A DNA stretch of 64,000 nt from Hyphomicrobium_A sp963759735 (GCA_963759735.1 CAVXAF010000007.1:992001-1056000); one strand, 5' to 3'; shown: positions 1-9,272, counted from the first letter of the stretch. Translations and numbers: made by a program. The notes: generated by a model from the sequence alone, not told the origin.

Positions 1-561
1 GAAAAAGACGTCGCGCATCACGAGATTTATTGGTGGCTGCGCGAACTGCCCGAGGCGCAGGCGCGCGCCGTCGTGGACGAACTCGCTGCGTTCTACGGCA
101 TCAATGCGCGCCGCGTGCATGCCGACCTCGTCATGTCGTGGGATGAGCTGCGCGAACTCAGCGCAGATCCGCTGGTCACCATCGGGGCACACACGCGCGG
201 GCATTTCGCACTCTCCAAGCTGAGCGAAGCCGACGCGCGCGCGGAAATGGCCGAAAGCATCGCCCGCATCGAAGCGGAGTTGGGCAGGCCCTGCCGGCAC
301 TTCAGCTACCCGTACGGTTGCGAACTCGCGGCTGGAGAGCGCGAATTTCGCATCGCCGAAGAACTCGGCATCGAGACCGCCGTCACCACGCAAAAGGGCC
401 TGCTCTATCCCGAGCACGCACATGAGCTGACCGCGCTGCCCCGGCTGTCGCTCAACGGCGATTTCCAGGACATTCGCTACGTCAAAGCGCTGCTGTCGGG
501 TGTGCCGTTTGCGGTAATGAATACCTTCAAACGCTATACGGGCCCGCGCCAGCCGGCCTGA
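1..561 (+). CDS. Polysaccharide deacetylase, C-terminal part (5' end outside window)
   Basis: The reading frame is open from base 1, so the gene starts upstream. The visible 186 residues contain the later motifs of the NodB/CE4 deacetylase fold: GAHTRGHFALSKL, which fits the metal-binding H-(T/S)-x-x-H motif, and FSYPYG, which fits the motif lining the catalytic groove. The family removes N- or O-acetyl groups from cell-surface polysaccharides using a divalent metal. The first catalytic Asp motif lies outside the window. The substrate cannot be told from this fragment. No other envelope polysaccharide gene is visible next to it. Confidence 0.85.
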   Translation, partial: EKDVAHHEIYWWLRELPEAQARAVVDELAAFYGINARRVHADLVMSWDELRELSADPLVTIGAHTRGHFALSKLSEADARAEMAESIARIEAELGRPCRHFSYPYGCELAAGEREFRIAEELGIETAVTTQKGLLYPEHAHELTALPRLSLNGDFQDIRYVKALLSGVPFAVMNTFKRYTGPRQPA

Positions 562-677
562 GCCGCCCCCCGCGAGCCTCCCTGCAGTGCAGCATCGTCC
601 GCGGCGTTCGGTTGCCTTGATCCCCTGCGCCGCCGCCGCTATCACCCGACGCAAGTTCACAGTAGGGGATAGGCGCC

Positions 678-1754
678 TTGGCCGTTTCCATTTCACAACG
701 TGGCGGCGAAGCTGCCGGCATCTCCGCTTCCGGCGGCGCCGTGCGCGTCTGGTTGTTGCTCGTGGCGGGTCTGGTGTTCGCGATGATCGTCGTCGGCGGG
801 GCGACCCGGCTCACCGACAGCGGCCTGTCGATCACCGAATGGCAGCCACTGCTGGGTGCCATTCCGCCGCTTACCGACGCCGATTGGCACACCGCCTTCG
901 AAAAATACAAGGCGATCCCGGAATATTCGATCGTCAACGCCGGCATGTCGCTGGAAGGCTTCAAGGCCATCTACTGGTGGGAGTGGGCGCACCGCTTCCT
1001 CGGGCGCTTCATCGGCATCGCCTTCGCGCTGCCGTTCCTCGTGTTCCTCGTCCTAGGTAAGCTACGCGGGCGCTTTGCTTTGAAGTGCCTCGGCGTTTTC
1101 GCCCTGGGCGGCCTGCAGGGCGCCATCGGCTGGTATATGGTGAAGTCGGGGCTCGTCGACCGCATCGACGTCAGCCAGTATCGTCTGGCGCTGCATCTGC
1201 TGGTCGCGTTCTCGATCCTTTCGCTGCTTGTCTGGCTCGCGCTGGACGCCGGCCCAGCAACTGGGCGCATCCGTCTTCTCACTGTGACGCCCGGCCAGCG
1301 GCGTGCAGCCGTCGCCCTGTTCCTGCTGATATTCGTGCAGTGCGGGCTCGGCGCCCTGGTGGCCGGATTGAAGGCCGGCCTCACCTACAACACCTGGCCG
1401 CTCATGGACGGCAAGCTCGTCCCCGATGGGCTGGCGACGCACAGCCCGTGGTACCTCAATGTCTTCGAGAACGTGACAACGGTGCAGTTCGATCATCGCC
1501 TCGTCGCCTACGTTGTCGTCGCTCTGGCGCTCCTGCACCTCGTCACGCTTGTGCGCTCTGCCGATGACGAGCGCGTAGTGCGCTCGGCGGGCCTCCTCAC
1601 CGCATGCATCATCGCGCAGATGCTGATCGGGATCTGGACGCTGCTGATGGGCGTGCCCTTGGCGCTCGGCCTGGCACACCAGGGCGGCGCGGCAATCGTC
1701 GTCGCCGCGGCGACGCTGCACCTTTACCGGGTTACGCGGGCTGCCGCGCCCTGA
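678..1754 (+). CDS. ctaA: Heme A synthase (COX15/CtaA)
   Basis: The 358-residue polytopic membrane protein oxidises the C8 methyl of heme O to give heme A for aa3-type cytochrome oxidase. It has about eight membrane segments and the family's histidine motifs: WWEWAHRFLGR near residue 95, LALHLLVAF, TYNTWPLMDG, FDHRLVAY and HQGGA near the C terminus, two pairs of which hold the hemes. Length and motif order fit alphaproteobacterial (type 2) CtaA. The chosen start is a TTG followed by a short hydrophilic N terminus. The 3' end overlaps the convergent argC by 23 bases. Confidence 0.93.
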   Translation: MAVSISQRGGEAAGISASGGAVRVWLLLVAGLVFAMIVVGGATRLTDSGLSITEWQPLLGAIPPLTDADWHTAFEKYKAIPEYSIVNAGMSLEGFKAIYWWEWAHRFLGRFIGIAFALPFLVFLVLGKLRGRFALKCLGVFALGGLQGAIGWYMVKSGLVDRIDVSQYRLALHLLVAFSILSLLVWLALDAGPATGRIRLLTVTPGQRRAAVALFLLIFVQCGLGALVAGLKAGLTYNTWPLMDGKLVPDGLATHSPWYLNVFENVTTVQFDHRLVAYVVVALALLHLVTLVRSADDERVVRSAGLLTACIIAQMLIGIWTLLMGVPLALGLAHQGGAAIVVAAATLHLYRVTRAAAP

Positions 1755-2712
1755 CGGACGTCGCCGGTCCGCCGGCTTCATCGAGGCCGAGCATGAGGCG
1801 GATGTTCTGCACGGCGGCTCCGGCTGCGCCCTTGCCGAGGTTGTCGAGACGCGCGATGAGCACTGCCTGCTGCAGGTCGGCCTTGCCGAATACGTACAGC
1901 TCCATCCGGTCGGTGCCGTTGACATCTTCGGCGGCAAGCCGCGTTGCCTTCGCCATCGGCTCGCGCGCGACGTTTACAGACTCCTGGCCGCGGTAGTGCG
2001 CATCGAGCGCCAGCTCGAGGTCGCGCAGGCACGGCTTGCCGGGCAGCGTGTCGAGGTGCAAGGGAACCGAGACCACCATGCCTTGCCGGAAGTTGCCCAC
2101 CGATGGCACGAAGATCGGCCGCCGCGTGAGCCCCGCATAGCGCATCAGCTCGGGCACGTGCTTGTGCTCGAGACCGAGGGCGTAGAGCTCAAACGAGGGC
2201 GCGGTGCCGGACTCGTAAGCCTCGATCATGCTGCGCCCGCCGCCCGAATATCCTGAAACGGCGTTGACGGTCAGCGGATGATCGGCCGGGACGATGCCGG
2301 CATCGACGAGCGGGCGGATGAGGGCGATGGCGCCGGTCGGGTAGCAGCCGGGATTGGCGACGCGCGCTGCTGCGCGGAGTTTGCCAGCCTGCGCAGCATC
2401 AAGCTCGGCGAAGCCGTACTCCCATCCGGGGGCCACGCGGTGTGCGGTAGAGGCATCGAGTATGCGCGGCGCGCTGGCGCCGAGCTCGTCGGCCATGGCC
2501 ACCGTCTCGCACGCTGCATCGTCTGGCAGGCAGAGCACCACGAGATCGACCCCGCGCAGCATCGCGCGACGTGCGGCGCTGTCTTTGCGCAGGGTCGGAT
2601 CGATACTCACAACATCGACCGTGGCGACGCGCGCCAGCCGCTCGCGTATCTCAAGGCCCGTCGTGCCGGCCTCGCCATCGATGAAGATCTTCGGCCGTTT
2701 TGCTGCGCTCAT
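1732..2712 (-). CDS. argC: N-acetyl-gamma-glutamyl-phosphate reductase (AGPR type 2)
   Basis: The 326-residue cytoplasmic enzyme catalyses the NADPH-dependent reduction of N-acetylglutamyl phosphate to the semialdehyde in arginine synthesis. An N-terminal Rossmann start, IDGEAGTTGLEI, is followed by the active-site segment NPGCYPTGAI with the nucleophile Cys123. The length and the GEAGTTG variant of the nucleotide loop mark the shorter type 2 branch. It stands alone here, convergent with ctaA. In many alphaproteobacteria argC lies near rpsI, and here the rplM-rpsI pair is about 1 kb upstream on the same strand. Confidence 0.95.
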   Translation of the reverse strand: MSAAKRPKIFIDGEAGTTGLEIRERLARVATVDVVSIDPTLRKDSAARRAMLRGVDLVVLCLPDDAACETVAMADELGASAPRILDASTAHRVAPGWEYGFAELDAAQAGKLRAAARVANPGCYPTGAIALIRPLVDAGIVPADHPLTVNAVSGYSGGGRSMIEAYESGTAPSFELYALGLEHKHVPELMRYAGLTRRPIFVPSVGNFRQGMVVSVPLHLDTLPGKPCLRDLELALDAHYRGQESVNVAREPMAKATRLAAEDVNGTDRMELYVFGKADLQQAVLIARLDNLGKGAAGAAVQNIRLMLGLDEAGGPATSVRARQPA

Positions 2713-2809
2713 GGTTCAATAGTCTCGTGCCGGCAGGAGGCCACAGGGGCTCGGCGTGCGCGCCCTGATGCTGCCGATATATAGCGCGCGATGCCGGGTG
2801 CGGTAGAGC

Positions 2810-3556
2810 TTAGCTAAAGCCCAATCGATGCTTTATGCCCTGCCAAAGGGTCTCTGAGCAGCCGAAATCGAATGCCTTGCACGTCACCTCGTGCGAGCCG
2901 GAATAGATCATGCCGAGCGCCACCCAAAGGATGATCGCCAAGCCAATCCAGGTGATCCACGGGTACTTGACCAGCAGGCTGGCAATGTAGTGCGAGGCGA
3001 CGGCCATCAATACGATGGCAACGGCCAGGCCGATGACCAGAACCAGCGTCGAGCCTTTAGACGCACCGGCGACAGCGAGGACGTTGTCGAGCGACATGGA
3101 AACGTCGGCGACCGTGATGAGCCCGACAGCGTGCCAGAAGCCGAGGTCGGCGTGCGGCTGATCACTGCCGTCGGCAGCTAACTCGGCGTGGCCGTGGTGA
3201 TCACCGGTGGTGATCTGCAGGTACATTTTCCAGCACACCCACAGTAGCAGGATGCCGCCGGCCAGCGTCAGGCCGATGATGGCAAGGAGCTGCACGGTAA
3301 TGGCGGCAAAGAATATGCGCAGCACGACCGCGGCAGCGATGCCCCAGAAAATGACTCGGCTGCGGATCTCCTTGGGGACACGCGATGCGGCGAGACCGAC
3401 GATGATGGCGTTGTCGCCCGCCAGCACCAGATCGATCATCATGATGTTGAGGAGGGCAACGCCGTTCTGGCGGTACCATTCGAGCGAGACGAGATGTTGC
3501 GCTTCTTCGCCAAGGGCCCCGAGCAGATAGCCGAGGTCGGTCAATAGCCAGTCCAT
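2810..3556 (-). CDS. TerC family integral membrane protein
   Basis: This is a 248-residue protein with about seven membrane segments. The family signature is clear: LVLAGDNAIIVGLA near the N terminus and VSMSLDNVLAVAG in the middle, which supply paired acidic and Asn residues within membrane helices. TerC and YjbE/Alx relatives are linked to tellurite resistance, manganese homeostasis or metal loading of exported enzymes; the substrate here is unknown. The frame stays open further upstream, but the ATG at 3556 is preferred because it has an AGGA-type ribosome site and starts directly with the first hydrophobic region. Confidence 0.88.
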   Translation of the reverse strand: MDWLLTDLGYLLGALGEEAQHLVSLEWYRQNGVALLNIMMIDLVLAGDNAIIVGLAASRVPKEIRSRVIFWGIAAAVVLRIFFAAITVQLLAIIGLTLAGGILLLWVCWKMYLQITTGDHHGHAELAADGSDQPHADLGFWHAVGLITVADVSMSLDNVLAVAGASKGSTLVLVIGLAVAIVLMAVASHYIASLLVKYPWITWIGLAIILWVALGMIYSGSHEVTCKAFDFGCSETLWQGIKHRLGFS

Positions 3557-3672
3557 CTCACATCCTGCCCGGGGCGCGGGCTGCAAAAGCCACCGGCGCC
3601 GTGTCTCCCACCCGGGCGCGTATGTGGCACTCCCGGGAACGACCGGCAAGTAGGCTTGCCGCAAAAATGCGA

Positions 3673-3697
3673 CGGGCCGCCCGAGTGGGGCGGCCCG
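3673..3697 (-). terminator. Rho-independent terminator of rplM-rpsI
   Basis: A strong GC-rich hairpin, CGGGCCGCCC paired with GGGCGGCCCG around a four-to-five-base loop, lies about 30 bases after the rpsI stop. On the minus strand it is followed within a few bases by a T run (GCATTTTTGC), as expected for an intrinsic terminator read leftwards. Confidence 0.8.
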
Positions 3698-3727
3698 CCA
3701 AATTCGTAACCAACAGCGCCTGTCTGC

Positions 3728-4207
3728 TTAACGCTTGGAGAACTGGAAGCTGCGGCGGGCCTTCATGCGACCGTACTTCTTGCGCTCCACAACGCGGCTA
3801 TCGCGCGTCAGGAAGCCACCCTTCTTGAGGGTCGGACGCAGGTCCGGCTCAAAATAGGTCAGGGCCTTCGAGATGCCGTGGCGTACTGCGCCGGCCTGGC
3901 CGGAGAGTCCGCCGCCGACGACCGTCACCATGATGTCGTACTGCGTGCCGCGGTTGACCGCCGTCAGCGGCTGCTGGAGCAGCATCTGCAGCACGGGGCG
4001 CGCGAAGTACTTGGTGTAGTCCTTGTCGTTGACGGTAATGCCGCCACGCCCCGGCTTGATCCAAACGCGGGCGATTGCGTTTTTGCGCTTGCCGGTGGCG
4101 TACGCGCGACCGAGACTATCGAGCTTCTGGACATACACCGGCGCGCCCGTGGGGGCAGCACCCTTGACCTGTCCGAGGTCTTCCAAAGACTTGGTTTCCT
4201 GGGCCAT
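3728..4207 (-). CDS. rpsI: 30S ribosomal protein S9 (uS9)
   Basis: The 159-residue protein ends in the typical basic tail GRMKARRSFQFSKR, whose last residues reach the P-site tRNA. GRAYATGKRKNAIARVW and the internal KPGRGGITVN are family hallmarks. It lies five bases after rplM on the same strand, the usual L13-S9 operon. The N-terminal extension of about 35 residues rich in small residues is common in alphaproteobacterial S9. Confidence 0.98.
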   Translation of the reverse strand: MAQETKSLEDLGQVKGAAPTGAPVYVQKLDSLGRAYATGKRKNAIARVWIKPGRGGITVNDKDYTKYFARPVLQMLLQQPLTAVNRGTQYDIMVTVVGGGLSGQAGAVRHGISKALTYFEPDLRPTLKKGGFLTRDSRVVERKKYGRMKARRSFQFSKR

Positions 4208-4212
4208 CGCCT

Positions 4213-4674
4213 TTAAACCCTCGCGTTCTTGCGGTTGAGCTTCGCCACGTCGAGCGTCTCCGGGCTCTGGGCCGCGTGCGGGTGCTCGTTGCCTTTGTAG
4301 ACTTTCAGGTTGCGCATCAGCTGACGCTGCAGGGGGCCGCGCTTCAGCATGCGCTCGACCGCCTTCTGAACCACGCGCTCGGGAAACTTGCCCTCGAGGA
4401 TTTTTCGCGGGGTGGTCTCCTTGATGCCGCCCGGATGTCCGGTGTGGCGGTAGTAGACCTTGTTGTTGTGCTTATCGCCGGTGAAGATGACCTTGTCGGC
4501 GTTGATGACGACAATGTTGTCACCGCAATCGACGTGCGGGGTGTAGATCGGCTTGTGCTTGCCCTTGAGGCGCATAGCGATGAGAGCGGCAAGCCGACCG
4601 ACGATAAGCCCTTCGGCGTCGATCAGGATCCACTTCTTCACCACCTCGCTGGGCTTGGCAACGAAGGTCGGCAT
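4213..4674 (-). CDS. rplM: 50S ribosomal protein L13 (uL13)
   Basis: The 153-residue protein starts MPTFVAKPSEVVKKW and carries WILIDAEGLIVGRLA, YTPHVDCGDNIVVINADK and GPLQRQLMRNLKVYKG, all L13 signatures. The frame is open for another 120 residues upstream, but the ATG at 4674 has a GGAG site just before it and matches the family start, so the longer reading is rejected. It is the first gene of the rplM-rpsI operon, and a promoter can be placed about 115 bases upstream. Confidence 0.98.
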   Translation of the reverse strand: MPTFVAKPSEVVKKWILIDAEGLIVGRLAALIAMRLKGKHKPIYTPHVDCGDNIVVINADKVIFTGDKHNNKVYYRHTGHPGGIKETTPRKILEGKFPERVVQKAVERMLKRGPLQRQLMRNLKVYKGNEHPHAAQSPETLDVAKLNRKNARV

Positions 4675-5021
4675 AGTTCGCGGCTCCACTGCTGGGCTGG
4701 ATCGCCGGGCGGCGCGCGAGCGCACTGCCAACTCCGGCGTGAGAGGCGCTTTAAAACCAGATCCGTCTGGCGCTGTCAACGTCGACCACATTGTAATTTG
4801 CAATATCGCGTTATTCCAATAGCTTATGTCGTGTGGTACTGGAATACCGCTCGCGTGCAACGCCGCCCCGCGCTTGCCGGTCTTGCGAGCAGCGGCTAGT
4901 TGGGGCAATTGCGCAAAGATGAGTGAAACCGCCGCTACGGGCTCGAAATCGTCGCAAACTGTTGATGGCAATCGCGTCCAAATCCGCGCATGAAGATAAA
5001 AACGCCCGGGAGGAAGAATTA
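4675..5021. other. Intergenic region between divergent rplM and a secreted-protein gene
   Basis: About 350 bases without a convincing gene. It holds the rplM promoter candidate, a short CCAG/CTGG dyad near 4757-4770 in the likely rplM leader, and the GGGAGGA ribosome site at about 5008-5014 of the rightward gene. I see nothing else. Confidence 0.6.
4790..4819 (-). promoter_or_regulatory. Candidate sigma-70-type promoter for rplM-rpsI
   Basis: Read on the minus strand, TTGGAA and TACAAT are separated by 18 bases in an AT-rich island within otherwise GC-rich DNA. They sit about 115 bases before the rplM start. No other gene on this strand lies between. This is a motif-level prediction only. 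Confidence 0.5.
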
Positions 5022-5570
5022 ATGCGGCAGGTTCTGACACGTCCGATGGGAAGGCTGCTTGCGGTGTGCCTTACGGCAGCGATGGGTTTCATGCTGGTCG
5101 CCGGGGCGCAGGCGCAGGACGCGGATCCCAAGGACGAGCCGATCAAGCAGATCAAGCTGACCGAAACCCAGGTGAAGAACTTCATCTCCGCGCAGCCCGA
5201 CCTCGCCACCGTCGCCCCCAAGCTGCAGGAAGCCGGCGACAATATTCAGCCCGCCCTGCAAACCGAGCTCGACGGCATCGCCAAGAAGCACGGTTTCGCC
5301 GACTTCAACGAGCTGGATGACGTCGCGGCGAATATCTCCATTGTCATGGCGGGGCTGGATTCAAAGTCGGGCGATTTCACCGAGCCGGTCGAAGCCCTGA
5401 AGAAGGAGCTGGCCGACGTGACCGCCGACGCCGCCATCCCCGAGGCCGACAAGAAGCAGCTCGTCGAGGAGCTGAACGAGGCCATCACCACGACGCCGCG
5501 GCTCGAACACCTGGAAAACGTCGACCTCGTGAAGGCGCACCGCGCCGAGATCGAAAAGGCGCTGCAATAG
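5022..5570 (+). CDS. Secreted protein of unknown function
   Basis: This 182-residue protein has a signal peptide (hydrophobic stretch LLAVCLTAAMGFMLVAG, then AQAQD as a likely cleavage site). The mature part is small, acidic and probably all helical, with repeated Lys/Glu-rich stretches and the segments VKNFISAQPDLATV and NIQPALQTELDGIAKKHGF. I know similar exported proteins from Hyphomicrobiales genomes but no function for them. The ATG at 5022 is preferred because a GGGAGGA site lies nine bases upstream and it starts the signal peptide; the frame is open upstream. It runs alone. Confidence 0.8.
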   Translation: MRQVLTRPMGRLLAVCLTAAMGFMLVAGAQAQDADPKDEPIKQIKLTETQVKNFISAQPDLATVAPKLQEAGDNIQPALQTELDGIAKKHGFADFNELDDVAANISIVMAGLDSKSGDFTEPVEALKKELADVTADAAIPEADKKQLVEELNEAITTTPRLEHLENVDLVKAHRAEIEKALQ

Positions 5571-5642
5571 ACCTGCGCGGGCAGGCCCGGCTCCACTATA
5601 TGTGGGGTCTACGACCGAGCCTGAAGCCCGAGGACAACTGCG

Positions 5643-6497
5643 ATGCAGGAGCCGATCCGCGCCGCCGCCCATTCCGCGCCCGTCCCCGTGGACGCGACCA
5701 CCGATGAGCCGCTGCTGCTTCTCGAGCGGCCGCGCAGCGGGGTTGCCGTCGTCACCCTCAATCGCCCCGGTTCGCGCAACGCGCTGTCGCTGGCCATGGT
5801 CGGGGCGCTGCACAAGGCCATCGATCAGCTCGGCGCCGATGTCGGCGTGGCGGCTATTATACTCGCCGCGGCCGGGCCGGTGTTTTCTTCCGGGCACGAC
5901 CTCAAAGAATTGACCGCGCACCGCGCCGATGTCGACAAGGGCCTGGGCTTCTACACCGAAGCCATGACCGCCTGCGCGGCGATGATGCAGGCCATCATCG
6001 CCTGTCCCAAGCCGGTCATCGCCGCCGTGCAAGGCACCGCCACCGCGGCCGGCTGCCAGCTCGTCGCCACCTGCGACCTCGCCGTAGCCGCCGACGACGC
6101 CAAGTTCGCGACGCCCGGCGTCAACATCGGCCTCTTCTGCTCGACGCCGATGGTTGCTCTGTCGCGCAACATCTCGCGCAAGCGCGCGATGCAGATGCTG
6201 CTGCTCGGCGACACGATTTCCGCGGCCGATGCCGTCGCCTGGGGGCTCGTCAACCGCGCCGTCGCGGCCGGTGAGGTGCTGCCTCAAGCGCTGGCGATGG
6301 CGGAGCAGATCGCCGCCAAGTCGCCGCTCACCGTCGCCATCGGCAAGGCCGCATTCTACGCGCAGGCCGAGATGCCGCTGCAGGAGGCCTACGCGTACGC
6401 CGCGCAGGTGATGGTCGACAACATGATGGCACGCGATGCGGAAGAGGGGATTGGCGCTTTCCTCGCCAAGCGCAAACCGGAGTGGCGCGGCAGCTAG
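5643..6497 (+). CDS. Enoyl-CoA hydratase/isomerase family protein
   Basis: The 284-residue crotonase-fold enzyme carries VVTLNRPGSRNALSLAM, the first oxyanion-hole segment FSSGHDLKEL and the second oxyanion region VQGTATAAGCQLVATCDLAVA. The family hydrates or isomerises acyl-CoA double bonds. The second segment ends TCDLAVAADDAKFATPGV, where hydratases usually carry the two catalytic Glu residues, so the catalysed reaction may not be classical hydration. The closest type I recognise is the ECHDC3-like branch. A CoA-binding-domain gene follows in the same direction. Confidence 0.88.
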   Translation: MQEPIRAAAHSAPVPVDATTDEPLLLLERPRSGVAVVTLNRPGSRNALSLAMVGALHKAIDQLGADVGVAAIILAAAGPVFSSGHDLKELTAHRADVDKGLGFYTEAMTACAAMMQAIIACPKPVIAAVQGTATAAGCQLVATCDLAVAADDAKFATPGVNIGLFCSTPMVALSRNISRKRAMQMLLLGDTISAADAVAWGLVNRAVAAGEVLPQALAMAEQIAAKSPLTVAIGKAAFYAQAEMPLQEAYAYAAQVMVDNMMARDAEEGIGAFLAKRKPEWRGS

Positions 6498-6545
6498 GGC
6501 GCGCGCCACGCTCGCGCGCTCACATCCTGCCCCAATATTCGCCCC

Positions 6546-7080
6546 ATGAACCACGACCGCTACAGCGACGACACCATCGCCGACATCCTGCGCGCCGCGC
6601 GCGTGTTCGCCTTCGTCGGCGCCTCCGCCAATACCAGCCGGCCGAGCTACTTCGCCATGAAGTATCTGCTCGGCAAGGGCTACCTCGTGCACCCCGTCAA
6701 TCCGGGGCTGGCCGGACAGACGCTGCTCGGCCAAACCGTGTACGCGAGCCTCGCCGAGGTGCCCGGCCCCCGTCGACATCGTCGACATCTTCCGCAATTC
6801 CGATGCAGCGCTCGCGGTCACGCGCGAGGCGATCGCGCTCAAGGAGAAGCTGGGCGTTAAGGTCGTGTGGATGCAGCTCGGCGTGCGCAACGACGCGGCC
6901 GCGGCCGAGGCCGAGGCGGCGGGCCTCGCCGTGATCATGAACCGCTGCCCGAAGATCGAATACGGTCGCCTGTCGGGCGAGATCGGCTGGGCCGGCGTCA
7001 ACAGCGGCCAGATCTCCAGCGCCCGGCCCAAGCTGGCGCCGATGGGCGTGCAGAGCCTCAGCCTCGGCAACAAGCGCTAG
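6546..7080 (+). CDS. CoA-binding domain protein (YccU-like), frameshifted
   Basis: Two frames together encode one 177-residue CoA-binding (Rossmann-type) protein. The first frame gives FAFVGASANTSRPSYFAMKYL and HPVNPGLAGQ. After LAEVPGP the homology moves to the next frame: VDIVDIFRNSDAAL, VWMQLGVRND and MNRCPKIEYGRL. The break is a run of five C at 6767-6771 where four would keep frame. The family binds CoA and is often a ligand-binding regulator or thioesterase-linked protein; the role here is unknown. It follows the enoyl-CoA hydratase by about 50 bases. Confidence 0.8.
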
Positions 7081-7182
7081 CCCGCGCGCGGCTTAGAGAA
7101 CTTCCAAACTTTGCCAGCGCACCTTGCCTCACGATAGCGGCGCCCTACCTAGCGGGGACAACAATCCTCAAGGGGTCCCCAC

Positions 7183-8023
7183 ATGATCGATGCGGCGCGG
7201 ATTTTGGACATGCTGGTCGGCGGCAACGCCGGCACGGGCGCTCCTTTCGGCCAGGCGCCGGTCCCGTACGGGCAACCGCAGCAGCAGGCCCTCCAGCAAC
7301 CGGGCGGCGCCGGCTGACCTGCTCGAGCGCGCCCGCGGCATGCTCGGCGGGGTCGCCGGGAATCTCCCGTCCGCGCTCCCTGGCGGCTTCGGCGGCGGCA
7401 TGGCGGGCGGCGTCGCCGCCGGCGCCATCACCTCGCTGCTGCTCGGCTCCAAGGCCGGGCGCGGGCTCGCCGGCGAAGCCCTAAAGCTCGGCGCCGCCGC
7501 GGCGCTGGGCGGCCTCGCCTACCGCGCCTATTCCAACTACCGCACCGGCCAGCCGGTGGGCGCCGACACCTCGGCGAGCTCCGTGCCGTCCGTGAAGCCG
7601 AGCCCGCTCCCCGCCGCCACGCCCGCCAGCGAGCACGCGCTGCTGCTGGTGCGCGCCATGATCGCCGCCGCGCTCTCCGACGGCGTGCTCGATGCCGCCG
7701 AACGCAGCGCCATCCTCGGCCGCCTCGCCGCCGCCGGCCTCAACGCCAGCGAGCAGGCCTTCCTCGATGCCGAGATCGCCCGTCCGTGGTCGCCGGCGCA
7801 GTTTGCCGCCGCCGCCGGCACGCCCGAGCAGCGCGCCGAGGTGTACCTCGCATCCGCCATCGCCATCGACGCCGACACCGACGCCGAGCGCGCCTACCTC
7901 ACCTATCTCGCCGCCACGCTCGGCCTCGATGCGCAGCTGATCGCGCACCTGCAGGATGCGGTGCGCAGCGCCAGGGCGGATGCGCCGGTGAACGCCGCCC
8001 CGCCGCGTCTCGCCGCCGGCTAG
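7183..8023 (+). CDS. DUF533-type (TerB-like) protein, frameshifted
   Basis: Repairing one extra G near 7311-7313 gives a 279-residue protein. The N terminus, MIDAARILDMLVGG followed by a Gln/Gly-rich linker, is in one frame; the rest, from ADLLERARGMLGG, is in the next. A Gly-rich hydrophobic segment (residues about 70-110) resembles a membrane or glycine-zipper region. The C-terminal half, from LLLVRAMIAAALSDGVLDAAERSAI, is an all-helical TerB-like domain. Family members are inner-membrane proteins of unclear role. Its stop overlaps the stop of the convergent Cys-rich gene. Confidence 0.75.
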
Positions 8024-8335
8024 TCCTCGTCGTCGTCGTCCGTCCTCGTCGTTTTCCGCATCGAGGCAATCTTCCCAGCCGAGCAGCGCCAGCGCCGCGC
8101 CAAAGCGTTTCTTGGCGAGGCCGGCGTGCTCATCGAGGCAGACGATGCCGAACCCGAAGCAGCGTTTGCGGCGGCGGCATTTCTTGACGTGGCACACGCG
8201 CGGCAATCCCATGGCGGACGCCAGCATGCGCGCTTCGTAATAGCCTTCGCCGCCGAACAGCTCCGCTCCGGTGCGGGCGGCGCCGCCGCTGCGGCCGGTT
8301 CGGCGTGGGGGTTTGGGGAGGCGTGTGCGTGTCAT
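8020..8335 (-). CDS. Small Cys/Arg-rich protein with acidic tail, frameshifted
   Basis: From the ATG at 8335 the frame encodes a basic, Pro-rich start (MTRTRLPKPPRRTGRSGG), then GLPRVCHVKKCRRRKRCFG, a compact Cys cluster that could bind a metal, and an ending in acidic residues. One surplus base at about 8040 turns the acidic tail into an Arg run that continues antisense through the neighbour. Removing it gives a tail of Asp/Glu and a TAG at 8020-8022, 104 residues in all. I recall similar small Cys/Arg-cluster proteins in Hyphomicrobiales without a known role. Confidence 0.6.
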
Positions 8336-8853
8336 GCTGGCCTGCGCATGGGCTGGGGTGCGCGGCGGCCGCGGCGGGGCGTGCCGCGGCGCTCTCGCGC
8401 GCCGCAGCGCCGAGGGATGAAAAACAAACGAGGGAGCGCGGGCGCCAAACGACCGCCATCTCAGTAACAAGTCCGGCAGCCTTCCGGCGCCCGCGTGCGG
8501 CTAGCTGCAAAGCCGAGGTTGCTATCTCGGCGTCAACGCGCCTCAGGTCCCACCCGGCGACTTCACGTGGCCGGGCTATGCGTCGTTCAGGACCTTTGGC
8601 GGCTGCGCTCCAAATCGGATGCGGAGCGCCGCTGACGAAGGGCTTCCCTGCGTCCCATTGCTGGGGGCGCAAGGCCTCGGGCGTTGCCCCGGAATCCGAG
8701 AGAGCTACTCTCGCGTCGACGCTGCGAACGGACAGCAACGCCGCCTCAACCGGGCACCGTTCCTGCCCCGCGTCGGCCGCTCAGCTGATGCGTCCCTCGT
8801 GCGAGCAGGAATGAGCGGAGTATGCGGGTGGCGGCGGGGGCGGGGATTAGTTT
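8336..8853. other. Intergenic region without recognisable gene
   Basis: About 520 bases. Open frames exist on both strands, as expected in GC-rich DNA, but none shows a recognisable family, a good ribosome site with a sensible composition, or a signal peptide. It may hold the promoter for the Cys-rich gene. Nothing further is supported. Confidence 0.5.
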
Positions 8854-9075
8854 CTAATCCCACCACGTGTTGAGGGCGACGCGCGCCACGTCGGCGGTGA
8901 GCACGCCGTCGGTGCGCTGAAGCATGCGCACGCCGTCGTCGACGGAGAGCGACAGGGCGTCGAAGGCGATGTCGCCGACCCGCTCGCCGACGTTGCCGTG
9001 GCGGATGATGCGGCCGGCGCGCCAGAGCGCGTACTCGCCGCCGCGCATGAGTTGGCTGGTGTGCAGCTTGAACAC
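8854..9075 (-). CDS. Small conserved-looking protein
   Basis: This 73-residue protein begins at a GTG with GGGGGA a few bases upstream. Its sequence (MFKLHTSQLMRGGEYALWRAG at the start and ALNTWWD at the end) has natural composition and no low-complexity runs, unlike the overlapping frames. It is cytoplasmic, without signal peptide or membrane segment. I do not recognise a family. Confidence 0.6.
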   Translation of the reverse strand: MFKLHTSQLMRGGEYALWRAGRIIRHGNVGERVGDIAFDALSLSVDDGVRMLQRTDGVLTADVARVALNTWWD

Positions 9076-9272
9076 GTGTCCCCCGCGATTTCGTTTGCGT
9101 CGCCGATGCGCAGTTCCCTGTTCGTTCTTTTTAGGTTAATGCGGCGGGATGCGACCGGCAAGCGTCAGTGGGCGATATCCACATTCTTGCCGGAGGCGAG
9201 CAAGCAAAGGCGTCTTGCCGAAGGCGGGCGAGGAAAGGTCAGGCGGAGCCGTGCAGGAAGGAAGCCACGGGC

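Noticed and set aside
4675..5040. Longer L13 starting at 5040
   Set aside because: The extra 120 residues have no L13 similarity and span the promoter candidate; the ATG at 4674 has a good ribosome site and the family start.
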